Of a DNA stretch of 49,106 bases, positions 1-7,900 are shown piece after piece. The DNA is taken from positions 1 through 49,106 of the forward strand of contig JAEWXD010000014.1 in NCBI GenBank assembly GCA_023396045.1, read 5' to 3'. The notes below the pieces were generated by a model that was not told the DNA's origin, searched no databases, and saw only the letters and a program-made list of their open reading frames with translations. Position 1 is the stretch's first letter, and every line of letters begins with the position of its first letter. This DNA is from Bacillota bacterium (GTDB taxonomy: Bacteria > Bacillota > Clostridia > Christensenellales > Aristaeellaceae). The translations under genes were made by a program, and so were the position numbers.

Positions 1-783
1 AACCACTGGTTCGTTTAAAGGCTCGCCACTCAAAACAAAAATTTCACTATCTTCTTGCGCTGTAATCCGGTAAGCATTACCATCGTTTTCAAACAGAATA
101 AAGTCGTCTGTTTGTACGTTTTCTTTATTATTTATGGTACTTTTCCCTTGAATCATAAGCATACCGGTGTTGTGGCTTGCAGGCTCTTGTATTTCTACAC
201 TTTCGCCTTTGGGTAAGTTGATTTTATATATATTGATTGGGCTAAAAGTGTTTGCAGGGCCTTTAGTACCCAATACTTCACCTGCATATACAATAATTTC
301 ACCATTCGGTAATTGGTGTAAACCCATTTGGTCTTTTGTAATGGCTTGATACTTGGGTGGTGTCATTTTATCTTTTTTAGGCAAGTTTACCCAAAGCTGA
401 ATCATATGGAATATGCGATCATTTTTTGCATAATTTATTTCATGAAATTCTTTGTGCAAAATACCACTGCCCGCCGTCATCCACTGTATATCGCCGGGTT
501 CAATCACGCCACTATTGCCTGCACTATCTTTGTGTTCTACCTTACCTTGTAATGCAAAAGTAACGGTTTCAAAACCACGGTGGGGGTGAATATCTACCCC
601 TACACGAGAGTTGCTTCCCTTAAATTCACAGGGTGCATTATAGTCCATTAGTATAAAGGGCGAAAATCTATCAAAAAATTCTCTGTCTTGGCCCGTGGGG
701 AAGTATTGCTTTACTTTGAAACCGTTGCCTACCCAGTGCGTACGGTCATTTTTAAATATTCTTTCTATTTTTCTATAACTCAT
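1..783 (-). CDS. Pirin family protein (C-terminus outside window)
   Basis: Reading the minus strand from the ATG at 783 gives an uninterrupted 261-codon frame that runs off the window. It is a bicupin of the pirin (YhhW/quercetin 2,3-dioxygenase-like) family: the N-terminal cupin carries the metal ligands His66 and His68 (motif HPHRGFE) and His110 and Glu112 (GILHKE), the same 3-His-1-Glu set used by pirins to bind iron. Typical pirins are 230-300 residues, so little or nothing essential is missing from the visible part. The start lies 1 nt after the stop codon of the marR gene, so the two are almost certainly one transcript controlled from the marR promoter. Family members are redox-responsive proteins and some open flavonols such as quercetin; the physiological substrate here cannot be read from sequence. 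Confidence 0.9.
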   Translation of the reverse strand, partial: MSYRKIERIFKNDRTHWVGNGFKVKQYFPTGQDREFFDRFSPFILMDYNAPCEFKGSNSRVGVDIHPHRGFETVTFALQGKVEHKDSAGNSGVIEPGDIQWMTAGSGILHKEFHEINYAKNDRIFHMIQLWVNLPKKDKMTPPKYQAITKDQMGLHQLPNGEIIVYAGEVLGTKGPANTFSPINIYKINLPKGESVEIQEPASHNTGMLMIQGKSTINNKENVQTDDFILFENDGNAYRITAQEDSEIFVLSGEPLNEPVV

Positions 784-784
784 A

Positions 785-1240
785 TTATTCTTCTCTTTCT
801 TGTATTTCTACTATATTATCAAATATTGTTTTAAGTTGTTTATTCAATATATCCAATTCAGTTTTATCCACATTTTGTAATAAGGTTTGTAAACGTTGTT
901 GTTGCATGGGGTAAAGTATTTCCATTATTTTTTTCCCCTCATTACTTAACTTTATGATGCTGATACGGCCGTCTTGATTACTCTTTTGGCGCATTACATA
1001 GCCGTTTTTTTCTAAGTTGTGAATTACTACCGGAATATTTCCGTTGGTACCTAATATTCTTTTTTGAATATCACCGACGCATTGCTCGCCTTTGCTATAT
1101 AATACTTCTAATACAGAAAACTGTGTTGTAGTAATATCGTGTTGTTGTAGTAACCTATCAATATCCCGAATTAAAATATTGCGCATTCTTGCAATTGCAA
1201 TTAAAAACTTTTCTTCTGTACTGCTTTTTTGTATGCTCAT
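785..1240 (-). CDS. MarR-family transcriptional regulator
   Basis: The 151-residue product has the MarR layout: an N-terminal helix, a winged helix-turn-helix (around residues 35-100, including TTTQFSVLEVLY and the wing region with KSNQDGRISIIKL) and a C-terminal dimerisation helix. DxR in the wing (QDGR) is the usual MarR wing tip. There is one cysteine (EQCVGD, about residue 54), so a thiol-switch mechanism as in the quinone-sensing regulators MhqR/YodB is conceivable but not shown. Its own promoter contains an 18-bp perfect palindrome, which strongly suggests autorepression together with the downstream pirin gene. The ligand is unknown. Confidence 0.9.
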   Translation of the reverse strand: MSIQKSSTEEKFLIAIARMRNILIRDIDRLLQQHDITTTQFSVLEVLYSKGEQCVGDIQKRILGTNGNIPVVIHNLEKNGYVMRQKSNQDGRISIIKLSNEGKKIMEILYPMQQQRLQTLLQNVDKTELDILNKQLKTIFDNIVEIQEREE

Positions 1241-1272
1241 ATTAAAACCAACTTTCTTATTTCTACAATACT

Positions 1273-1301
1273 ATATTACATCTAATTAGATGTATCGTCA
1301 A
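1273..1301 (-). promoter_or_regulatory. marR-pirin promoter
   Basis: On the minus strand TTGACG (1296-1301) and TAATAT (1273-1278) are separated by exactly 17 nt, a good sigma-A promoter about 35 nt upstream of the marR start codon. Confidence 0.75.
1277..1294. promoter_or_regulatory. Palindromic operator, probable MarR autoregulatory site
   Basis: TACATCTAATTAGATGTA is a perfect 18-bp palindrome filling the spacer between the -35 and -10 boxes of the marR promoter. Size, symmetry and position are what a MarR dimer uses to block RNA polymerase. Confidence 0.75.
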
Positions 1302-1309
1302 GCGTTTTG

Positions 1310-1337
1310 AAAAATAAAAAAGCAGTTGCCTGCTTTT
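1310..1337 (-). terminator. Intrinsic terminator after the barstar-like gene
   Basis: On the minus strand AAAAGCAG and CTGCTTTT pair around a 4-nt loop and are followed by a T-rich tract (complement of 1310-1320). It overlaps the stop codon of the barstar-like gene and ends the mfd-RNase-inhibitor transcript. Confidence 0.7.
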
Positions 1338-1608
1338 ATATTTCAAAGCCGTCTATTAAACAGCTAAAATTCTCATTTTCTTCTTGCAAGTATTCAAACA
1401 TATCAAGCATTAAGTCTACGTCTTCTGCATATTTGCCTTTTATATCCGTTAATCCTGTGATTTCAATGCAAAGTGGGCGTATACGTTCACTTAACACATC
1501 ATACAAAGCATCTAAATTAAAACCGTAATAGATAGGAAATTCAAGTTCTGTAGCAAAGTACTGGTGTATCTCATCTATGGTTTTAAAATGACTTAAATCT
1601 AATTTCAT
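1336..1608 (-). CDS. Barstar-family RNase inhibitor (immunity protein)
   Basis: The 90-residue acidic protein matches barstar over its whole length. The helix-2 signature is clear: PIYYGFNLDALYDVL (residues 25-39) corresponds to PEYYGENLDALWDCL of barstar, giving Tyr27, Asp33 and Asp37 at the positions of barstar Tyr29, Asp35 and Asp39, the residues that plug the barnase active site. Trp38 of barstar is Tyr36 here, and barstar Glu76 aligns by eye with Tyr73. The gene starts within the last codons of the RNase gene (4-nt ATGA overlap at 1605-1608), the translational coupling expected for an inhibitor that must be made with its toxin. It should stay in the cytoplasm and neutralise RNase that has not been exported. 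Confidence 0.9.
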   Translation of the reverse strand: MKLDLSHFKTIDEIHQYFATELEFPIYYGFNLDALYDVLSERIRPLCIEITGLTDIKGKYAEDVDLMLDMFEYLQEENENFSCLIDGFEI

Positions 1609-2162
1609 TGTTTTCCCTCCTTTGTATACAGTAAGGTAAAACTTTCATAATGATCATCTGTATAATATATGAATCCATCATTGCTAAAAACGATACGTTT
1701 TGCATTGCGTTTCTTGCCGGCATAGTCTATATCAGCTTCGAAATATTGCCTGCCTTTTTCTTTGGGCAATTTTCCTTCAAAGTTGCCAAAACGGTCGCCA
1801 CCTATGCTTTTGCCTTTGGTAATATCACCAACGTTGTTTATTGTATTGTCCCACCCTAAGGCTTGGGCCTCTTTTTTAGTAATAAAATTGTTTGGTAATT
1901 TATTATATTTGTGTATGTAAAGTGCCACTTCATCTTTACTTGTATAGTTACCGGCTTCTTGTATATCCTCTCCAATAATCCCCTCTTTGTCTTTTGGAGT
2001 ATTTTCTTGCGGTAGTAAATTACTTACAACTTGTGTAATGTTTTTACTGGCTGTGCTGGTTTCGTGCTTATTTGCATTGTTTTTGTTGGGTCCAAAAAAG
2101 GCAACCAACAGCACAATAACAATAAAGCTAAACAGCATTCTAATCGGGCTTTGTTTCTTCAT
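1605..2162 (-). CDS. Barnase-like guanyl-specific ribonuclease, membrane-anchored or exported
   Basis: The start at 2162 is chosen because AAGGAG lies 7 nt upstream; the ATG two codons earlier is too close to it. The 185-residue protein has a basic N-terminus and one hydrophobic segment (about 9-24), a linker to about 70, then a full N1/barnase domain. Aligned without gaps to mature barnase (offset 69), the catalytic residues are present: Lys96 (K27), Glu142 (E73), Arg152 (R83), Arg156 (R87) and His171 (H102). Arg59 of barnase, part of the guanine loop and of the barstar interface, is Phe128. There is no obvious signal-peptidase site close after the hydrophobic segment, so it could remain membrane-tethered. 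The gene overlaps the 3' end of mfd and the barstar-like gene, so it rides on a housekeeping transcript. Confidence 0.9.
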   Translation of the reverse strand: MKKQSPIRMLFSFIVIVLLVAFFGPNKNNANKHETSTASKNITQVVSNLLPQENTPKDKEGIIGEDIQEAGNYTSKDEVALYIHKYNKLPNNFITKKEAQALGWDNTINNVGDITKGKSIGGDRFGNFEGKLPKEKGRQYFEADIDYAGKKRNAKRIVFSNDGFIYYTDDHYESFTLLYTKEGKQ

Positions 2163-5100
2163 TTTCATTCTCCTTTGATAGGGTGTGTTCTGCTATAAAA
2201 TTACATAATTTTTCTAACAGCGGTATTACTTCCTTTACTGTACTTTGTACATTTTGGTTGGTACTAATAAAACGCAAACCGGTAGGTTGCCTTTGCGAGA
2301 ATACAAAACGTGTATCACAGGCGGATATGGCTTCTAACAATAACAGTGGATCTGTTATATTTTTTTCATCCATGTGTAATAGCAAGAAACCATCTCTGAT
2401 TTGTACCAAACTTACCATTAATTTTCTTGTGTAGGCACGCAAATGTGCTATTAAGCAAAGGTTTACCACTTCTTCCGGTAAATCGCCATAACGGTCTATC
2501 AATTCTTCTTCAATATCCATACGGCTTTCCTGGTCGTGTATCATGGCAATACGCTTGTATATTTCTATGCGTTCTTTTTCGCTTTTTACATAATTCTTTG
2601 GTAAGTAAGAATCCAGAGGCAAATCTATACGGCTTTCAATATCGCTTTGTACAGCAATACCTTGTGCTTCTTGCAAGGCTTGTTCTATGAGTTTTAAATA
2701 CATGTCAAAGCCAATTTCTGTTAAATGACCACTTTGTTCCGGTCCAAATATATTTCCTGCGCCACGAATTTCTAAATCGCGCATGGCTATACGATAGCCT
2801 GCACCAAATTCTGTAAATTCACGAATGGCGAGCAATCGCTTTTGTGCAACTTCACTAATAGAACGGTCTGGCCGCACAGTAAAGTATGCATAGGCTTGCC
2901 TTGTGCTTCTGCCTACACGTCCACGCAATTGGTAAAGCTGAGAAAGGCCAAAATGGTCGGCATCATGTACAATTAAGGTGTTTGCAGTGGGGATATCCAA
3001 ACCGTTTTCTATAATGGTTGTACACAGCAATACATCATAGGTTCCGGCATAGAAGGCAAGCATGGTGCTCTCCAGCTGGCTTTCCTTCATTTGCCCATGA
3101 GCAACAGCTACTCTACAATCAGGTATTAAATTGCGCAATTTTGTAGCTACCTGTTCAATATCATCTACTTTATTATATAAATAATAAGTTTGCCCGCCAC
3201 GTTTTAATTCGCGTAAAATGGCGTCTTTTACAATGGCGTCATTATGTTCAATTACATAGGTTTTTACGGGCAATCTATCTTCTGGCGGGGTTTCTATTAC
3301 ACTAATATCTCTAACACCTATCATAGACATATACAGCGTACGGGGGATAGGTGTTGCAGAAAGCGTAAGCACATCTATATTTTGCTTTAGATTTTTTATA
3401 ATCTCTTTGTGCCCTACACCAAAGCGTTGTTCTTCGTCTACAATTAGCAAGCCAAGATTTTTATATTCTACATCTTTGGCAAGCAATCTATGTGTGCCAA
3501 CTATAATATCAATATCACCATTTTTGAGTTCTGCTAAAGTCTGTTTTTGCTCTTTTGCAGTTTTAAAACGGCTCAGCATACCATATTTTACAGGGAATTG
3601 CCTAAATCGCTTGCCTATGCTTTGAAAATGCTGTTGGGCAAGTATGGTGGTGGGGGCAAGCATTGCCACCTGTTTACCATCACAAACAGCCTTAAATGCA
3701 GCACGCATAGCAAGTTCTGTTTTGCCATAGCCTACATCACCACAGAGCAATCTATCCATGGTTCTATGGCTTTCCATATCACTATATATTTCTTGTATGC
3801 ACTTATCTTGGTCAATTGTCAGTTCAAATGGGAACTGGTCTTCAAATTGTAACTGCCAAGGGTTTTCTTTGCTATAAGCAAAACCGCTGCTTTGCTGGCG
3901 TTGTGCATATAGTTTCAGCAAGTTGAAGGCAAGCTCTTTTAATCCGCTTTTAACCTTGTTCTTTTTGCGTTGCCATTCTGTTCCACCCAATTTATTAATT
4001 TTGGGTGTACTGCTTTGTGCAGTAGAAAATTTTTGTACTCTATCAAATTGGTCGGTGGGCACATAGAGTTTATCGCCACCGGCGTAAGATATTACAATAT
4101 AGTCTTGTGCTGTTTTGTCACGTTCAACATTTACAATGCCTTCGTACACACCTATACCATAACTTTCATGCACTACATAGTCGCCGTGGTTTAGCTCTGT
4201 ATAGGAGGCGATTTTTTCACTGCCCTTTATCTTGCTTTTCAGTTTTTTATAGCTTGTGCCATAAATATCACCGTCTGCTATTACGATGATTTTTTCTTGT
4301 GGTAGCATAAAGCCTTGGTTCAAAGATTCTGGCAGCACATTCACAGCATAGGGTGAAAATTCTTCTGTATTAACGGCAATGCCAAATTCTTGCAGAGTGG
4401 TTTTTAAACGTTGTTCGCGTACATCACTGCCTGCCAAAATATAAACGCTATATTCCTGGCTTAAATATCTTTCCAAATCTTTTATTAATAATTTAATTTG
4501 AGATTGATAGGGGGTAATATCCATACTACCGCATTTTATTACTGTTTCGGGTTGTATTCTACCCATACCGCGTTTCAAATCACTGCAAGTAACTATATCG
4601 TGTTGTAGTACGTTTTCTAAGAAATATTCATAGCTATGCAGTATTTCTTTTTGCCCGGCAAAAGCAAAGCCATTGCACATGGCTTCTTGTAACCTGTTTT
4701 GATATTCCAATAGATTGGCTTCGTGTTGCTCTTGCAAACGCTCAGGTTGTATGAGTATGAGCAAGGGGTTTTTCACATATTGCAATATGCTTGGCCTTCC
4801 CGGGTATAATAAATGCAAAAGTGTTTGGTAATGGGCAAGCGGATAGCCTTCTTTTAGGGAGGTTATATCAGATTTGATTTTTTCTTTGCTGTGTTCTAAA
4901 TTTTCTTCTGCATTTGTAAAATCATTCTGTAAAGCCTGTTCTGTAGCCAAATCTAAATTTTCTATAATTTGTGTAAGGCTTGCATTGTGTATCAGTGCTT
5001 TTAAATTGGTAATAGCAGCTTCGCTTTGTTTAGCAGTTAATAAACATTCACTGGCAGGGCATATTTCGCAAGCTTCAATATTTTTTACACTGCGTTGGCT

Positions 5101-5721
5101 AATGCAGTCAAAGCTGCGAATGGTGTCAATTTCATCATCAAAGAACTCTATTCGTATTGCAGAACCGCTGTGTGGGGAAAAAATATCCAAAATATCGCCG
5201 CGTAAAGCACATTGGCCTTTACCTTCTACCATTTGCACATGTTCAAAGCCTATTTTGAGCAATTTTTCTAATATATCCTGTGGGGCGATGAATTCACCAA
5301 CCTGCAATGTAAATCGTTGATTTTGTAAGTTTTCTTTGGGGCATTGTATATCATTGAACGCTTCCATAGAACAGCAAATGATGGTCTGTGGTGTTTCTGT
5401 AATTTTACAAAGTGTGGTTAGTCTATCCCAAATGGCTTCTTGGCTTTGTGCCACTCTGGAAAATTGTTTGTCGCGTGCTGGCACATGTAAAGCAGGGCAA
5501 CCGAGGTTTTCTAACTCTTTGCAAAGTTTGGCTGCTTTTACTTCATTGTTTTGCACAATAATAATGGGTCTGTTTAATTTTATATGCAAAAGGGCAGAAA
5601 GAAAGCTGTACTCTCCTTCTGCAATTTCATATAATGCCGTTGTTTTTTTGTTCTGTATGGCTTGTAAAAGTGTTTGGGTGCTTTCTTGGCACTCCAGTTT
5701 TTGTAATATATTAGGAAGCAT
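2140..5721 (-). CDS. mfd: Transcription-repair coupling factor Mfd
   Basis: Mfd removes RNA polymerase stalled at DNA lesions and recruits UvrA. The 1193-residue protein shows the family order: UvrB-like N-terminal module, CarD-like RNAP-interaction domain near residues 505-575 (starting LNHGDYVVHESYGIGVYEG), helicase motor with Walker A CGDVGYGKTE near 660 and DEEQ box near 762, RecG-like translocation motifs (QLRGRVGRS) and the C-terminal TRCF domain that masks UvrA binding. The frame is open further upstream to 5781, but the ATG at 5721 has AAGG 9 nt upstream and gives the normal N-terminus; it overlaps the end of pth by 11 nt. Pairing of pth with mfd is common in Firmicutes. Confidence 0.97.
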   Translation of the reverse strand: MLPNILQKLECQESTQTLLQAIQNKKTTALYEIAEGEYSFLSALLHIKLNRPIIIVQNNEVKAAKLCKELENLGCPALHVPARDKQFSRVAQSQEAIWDRLTTLCKITETPQTIICCSMEAFNDIQCPKENLQNQRFTLQVGEFIAPQDILEKLLKIGFEHVQMVEGKGQCALRGDILDIFSPHSGSAIRIEFFDDEIDTIRSFDCISQRSVKNIEACEICPASECLLTAKQSEAAITNLKALIHNASLTQIIENLDLATEQALQNDFTNAEENLEHSKEKIKSDITSLKEGYPLAHYQTLLHLLYPGRPSILQYVKNPLLILIQPERLQEQHEANLLEYQNRLQEAMCNGFAFAGQKEILHSYEYFLENVLQHDIVTCSDLKRGMGRIQPETVIKCGSMDITPYQSQIKLLIKDLERYLSQEYSVYILAGSDVREQRLKTTLQEFGIAVNTEEFSPYAVNVLPESLNQGFMLPQEKIIVIADGDIYGTSYKKLKSKIKGSEKIASYTELNHGDYVVHESYGIGVYEGIVNVERDKTAQDYIVISYAGGDKLYVPTDQFDRVQKFSTAQSSTPKINKLGGTEWQRKKNKVKSGLKELAFNLLKLYAQRQQSSGFAYSKENPWQLQFEDQFPFELTIDQDKCIQEIYSDMESHRTMDRLLCGDVGYGKTELAMRAAFKAVCDGKQVAMLAPTTILAQQHFQSIGKRFRQFPVKYGMLSRFKTAKEQKQTLAELKNGDIDIIVGTHRLLAKDVEYKNLGLLIVDEEQRFGVGHKEIIKNLKQNIDVLTLSATPIPRTLYMSMIGVRDISVIETPPEDRLPVKTYVIEHNDAIVKDAILRELKRGGQTYYLYNKVDDIEQVATKLRNLIPDCRVAVAHGQMKESQLESTMLAFYAGTYDVLLCTTIIENGLDIPTANTLIVHDADHFGLSQLYQLRGRVGRSTRQAYAYFTVRPDRSISEVAQKRLLAIREFTEFGAGYRIAMRDLEIRGAGNIFGPEQSGHLTEIGFDMYLKLIEQALQEAQGIAVQSDIESRIDLPLDSYLPKNYVKSEKERIEIYKRIAMIHDQESRMDIEEELIDRYGDLPEEVVNLCLIAHLRAYTRKLMVSLVQIRDGFLLLHMDEKNITDPLLLLEAISACDTRFVFSQRQPTGLRFISTNQNVQSTVKEVIPLLEKLCNFIAEHTLSKENENEETKPD

Positions 5722-6316
5722 GGTTTGCATCCTTACTTGGTTTATTTGCCAATTGTTTGGATAAATATATGCGCACTTCATCTGCAGTAGCGCCTACATG
5801 GGCAATGGCAGTATCGGCTGCCAACATATAGGCTTCAAATATTTTTGCACGTTCTTCTTTGCTTTGGTAGCCGGAAAGAACCCAATTTGCCAAATCAAAA
5901 TGTTGGGGTGGGCGGCCTACACCTACACGTAAACGTGGAAAATGATCATCGGGTGCAAGCTCTAATATGTTGCGCATACCATTGTGTGTACCGGCGCTGC
6001 CGTTGATTCTGTAACGCACACTTGCAAAGGGAATATCTATATCATCATAAATAATCAATATTTCAGAGCTGCTTACTTTATACCATTGCATCAATTCTAC
6101 AATGGCTTGTCCACTTAAATTCATATAAGTTTGTGGTTTGGCGAGTACTACTTTTTGTCCATTGATGATGCCTTCACCAAGCAAACACTTGCATTTGTTT
6201 TTCTTTATTTCTATATTTTGTTTTTGTGCAATTATATCCAACACATCAAAGCCAACGTTGTGGCGCGTGTGTTCATATTTACTACCATAATTTCCTAATC
6301 CTACTATAATAAACAT
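5711..6316 (-). CDS. pth: Peptidyl-tRNA hydrolase
   Basis: Pth frees tRNA from prematurely released peptidyl-tRNA. The 201-residue protein starts MFIIVGLGNYGSKYEHTRHNVGFDVLD; the catalytic His lies in TRHNVGF (near residue 20), with Asn10 (GLGN), the Asn in TYMNLSG and Asp in IYDDIDI also in place. An open extension to 6376 exists, but AGAGAGG directly upstream of 6316 and the conserved family start favour the shorter form. It is followed immediately by mfd with an 11-nt overlap. Confidence 0.96.
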   Translation of the reverse strand: MFIIVGLGNYGSKYEHTRHNVGFDVLDIIAQKQNIEIKKNKCKCLLGEGIINGQKVVLAKPQTYMNLSGQAIVELMQWYKVSSSEILIIYDDIDIPFASVRYRINGSAGTHNGMRNILELAPDDHFPRLRVGVGRPPQHFDLANWVLSGYQSKEERAKIFEAYMLAADTAIAHVGATADEVRIYLSKQLANKPSKDANHAS

Positions 6317-6366
6317 TTTATACCTCTCTTTACCAAAGTTTATTATAGCATATATTGGCACAATAA

Positions 6367-6387
6367 AGGAACACACAAGGTGTTCCT
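6367..6387 (-). terminator. Hairpin terminator candidate after purR
   Basis: AGGAACAC and GTGTTCCT pair around ACAAG. On the minus strand the stem is followed by TTTATTG, a modest T tract, so termination of purR is plausible but may be leaky into pth. Confidence 0.5.
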
Positions 6388-6391
6388 GAAA

Positions 6392-7213
6392 TTATATATT
6401 TAGCCAAGCAGAAGGTTTTACAATCAGTTTACCATTGATACTGTTGGTGTTGTTCAATGTCATTAAAGAAATTTCGCCTTCAATTTGTTTTTGTTTGGGT
6501 TCTTCTGTACTCATTACAAAGGCTTTTCCAACTACTTCACAGTTAAATTCTTCCATAAGGTCTACCATGCCTTTGGCAGTGCCGCCGGCTTTTAGGAAGT
6601 CGTCTACTATTAAAGCTTTTTGGCCTTGCTTTACAGCACGGCGCGGCAAGCTCATAGTGTCTATTCTGCCGGAGGAACCGGAAACATAGTTGATATTTAC
6701 CGTAGGGCCTTCATATACTTTGCTGGAATGGCGTGCAATTACAAGTGGCACGTTTAAGGCTTCAGCTGTCATTAAAGCAACAGGTATACCCTTGGTTTCC
6801 ATTGTCAACACAAAGTCAGGGTTTTTGCCATAAAATAAATCTGCAATAATAATGCCCATGCGTTTTGCGATGTTTGGCATACTTAGTATATCAGAAAGGT
6901 ATAAAAAGCCACCGGTAAGTACTCTGGTTTCACTGCTTAAATTATCACATAATTCTTTTATAAATGCATGGGCGTCAAATAAGCTCATAGCATGTCTATA
7001 TCTTACGCCACCTGCGGCACCGCTCACGGTGTCCAAATGGCCTAAATTAAATTTGGTAATGGATTTTTTTATTATCTCTATATCTTCACTACAAGTGCTT
7101 TTGGCAGTGTTGAATCTTTCACAAAATTGGGAAAGTGTAAATATTTTATTGGGATTGGCAATCAATATATTCATAATTGCAGCAACGCGTTCCGTTCTTT
7201 TTAACTTATCCAT
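6392..7213 (-). CDS. purR: Purine operon repressor PurR (Bacillus type)
   Basis: The 273-residue protein has the two-domain structure of B. subtilis PurR: an N-terminal winged helix (about 1-75, including TLSQFCERFNTAKSTCSEDI) and a phosphoribosyltransferase-like domain that senses PRPP through VDDFLKAGGTAKGM (PRPP loop, near residue 205). In the family, PRPP relieves repression of purine synthesis and transport genes by lowering DNA affinity. Two PurBox-like sites occur just upstream at 7249-7261 and 7280-7292, so it probably represses itself. Ribosome-binding site AAGGAGG lies close to the ATG. Confidence 0.95.
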   Translation of the reverse strand: MDKLKRTERVAAIMNILIANPNKIFTLSQFCERFNTAKSTCSEDIEIIKKSITKFNLGHLDTVSGAAGGVRYRHAMSLFDAHAFIKELCDNLSSETRVLTGGFLYLSDILSMPNIAKRMGIIIADLFYGKNPDFVLTMETKGIPVALMTAEALNVPLVIARHSSKVYEGPTVNINYVSGSSGRIDTMSLPRRAVKQGQKALIVDDFLKAGGTAKGMVDLMEEFNCEVVGKAFVMSTEEPKQKQIEGEISLMTLNNTNSINGKLIVKPSAWLNI

Positions 7214-7237
7214 AGCAACCTCCTTGTATACAAATAT

Positions 7238-7243
7238 AGTATA
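7238..7243 (-). promoter_or_regulatory. purR -10 element (extended)
   Basis: On the minus strand TGTTATACT is an extended -10 (TGn-TATACT, box at 7238-7243). A poor -35 (ATGAAA) sits 16 nt further upstream. PurBox 1 lies between them. Confidence 0.5.
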
Positions 7244-7248
7244 ACATA

Positions 7249-7292
7249 ATAATCGAATATTTCATATATATTTTTAAATATTGTTCGCAAAT
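7249..7292. promoter_or_regulatory. Paired, inverted PurBox-like operator
   Basis: ATAATCGAATATT (7249-7261, plus strand) and ATTTGCGAACAAT (7280-7292, read on the minus strand) face each other across 18 nt. The known B. subtilis PurBox is AWWWCCGAACWWT, normally present as an inverted pair 16-17 nt apart. The second box matches at all but one position, the first is weaker. The pair covers the purR promoter and lies between purR and mscL. Confidence 0.65.
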
Positions 7293-7361
7293 AAAAATAA
7301 TAATGTGGTTAAAATTATTTTTTTTAAGTAATTGGTTTTGCTATTTCTTTTTCAATTTATA

Positions 7362-7370
7362 TGGTATACT
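7362..7370 (+). promoter_or_regulatory. mscL extended -10 promoter
   Basis: TGGTATACT (TGn plus TATACT) lies 36 nt upstream of the mscL start. No good -35 is visible at normal spacing, as is usual for extended -10 promoters. Confidence 0.5.
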
Positions 7371-7405
7371 GTAAATGAAATTATATATTGAAGGAGTGCA
7401 AAAAC

Positions 7406-7852
7406 ATGAAAAAGTTTTTGAATGAATTTAAAGAATTCGCCCTAAAGGGTAATGTAATGCAAATGGCCATCGGTATTATGATCGGTGCTGCATTTGGTAA
7501 AATTGTTAGTTCCTTGGTTAATGATTTATTAACTCCACTTATTGGTTTGTTGCTTGGCGGCATGAACTTTAGCGACTTATTTGTTCAATTGGGTGGTACA
7601 ACCACTTTTGCCACTATTGAAGCTGCTAAAGAAGCAGGCGTAGCTACATTAAACTATGGCTTATTTATTCAAGCAGTGATTGACTTTGTTATCATTGCAT
7701 TGGTAATCTTCTCTGTTTTGAAAGTCGTAAATAAACTAACACCTAAAAAAGAAGAAGAACCCGCCAAAGAACCAAGACTTTGCCCACATTGTTTTGGTGA
7801 AGTGCATGACGAAGCAACTCGTTGTCCACATTGCACCAGCCAATTAAATTAG
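7406..7852 (+). CDS. mscL: Large-conductance mechanosensitive channel MscL with C-terminal zinc ribbon
   Basis: MscL is a pentameric inner-membrane valve that opens under hypo-osmotic shock. The ATG at 7406 follows AAGGAG at 7391-7396 and gives the classic start MKKFLNEFKEFALKGNVMQMAIGIMIGAAFG (amphipathic helix, then TM1), a periplasmic or external loop and TM2 near residues 70-98. After the charged KKEEEPAKEP linker comes LCPHCFGEVHDEATRCPHC (about residues 123-143), a double CPxC zinc ribbon that replaces the usual cytoplasmic C-terminal helix bundle. Total length is 148 residues. The zinc ribbon could gate, anchor or sense something; its role is not known to me. Confidence 0.93.
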   Translation: MKKFLNEFKEFALKGNVMQMAIGIMIGAAFGKIVSSLVNDLLTPLIGLLLGGMNFSDLFVQLGGTTTFATIEAAKEAGVATLNYGLFIQAVIDFVIIALVIFSVLKVVNKLTPKKEEEPAKEPRLCPHCFGEVHDEATRCPHCTSQLN

Positions 7853-7863
7853 TTTAGTGCTTT

Positions 7864-7891
7864 AAAAGCCCACTTTAATTGTGGGCTTTTG
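7864..7891 (+). terminator. Intrinsic terminator after mscL
   Basis: AAAAGCCCAC and GTGGGCTTTT pair around TTTAATT and run into a T-rich tract. Confidence 0.8.
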
Positions 7892-7900
7892 TATTATATA

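Noticed and set aside
2183..5764. Several open frames of 70-150 codons on the plus strand opposite mfd
   Set aside because: They have no ribosome-binding sites, low-complexity Cys/Phe/Ser-rich composition, and are the shadow of the well-supported mfd frame.
6317..6376. Longer Pth start at 6376
   Set aside because: The added 20 residues overlap the purR terminator and do not belong to the family; AGAGAGG supports 6316.
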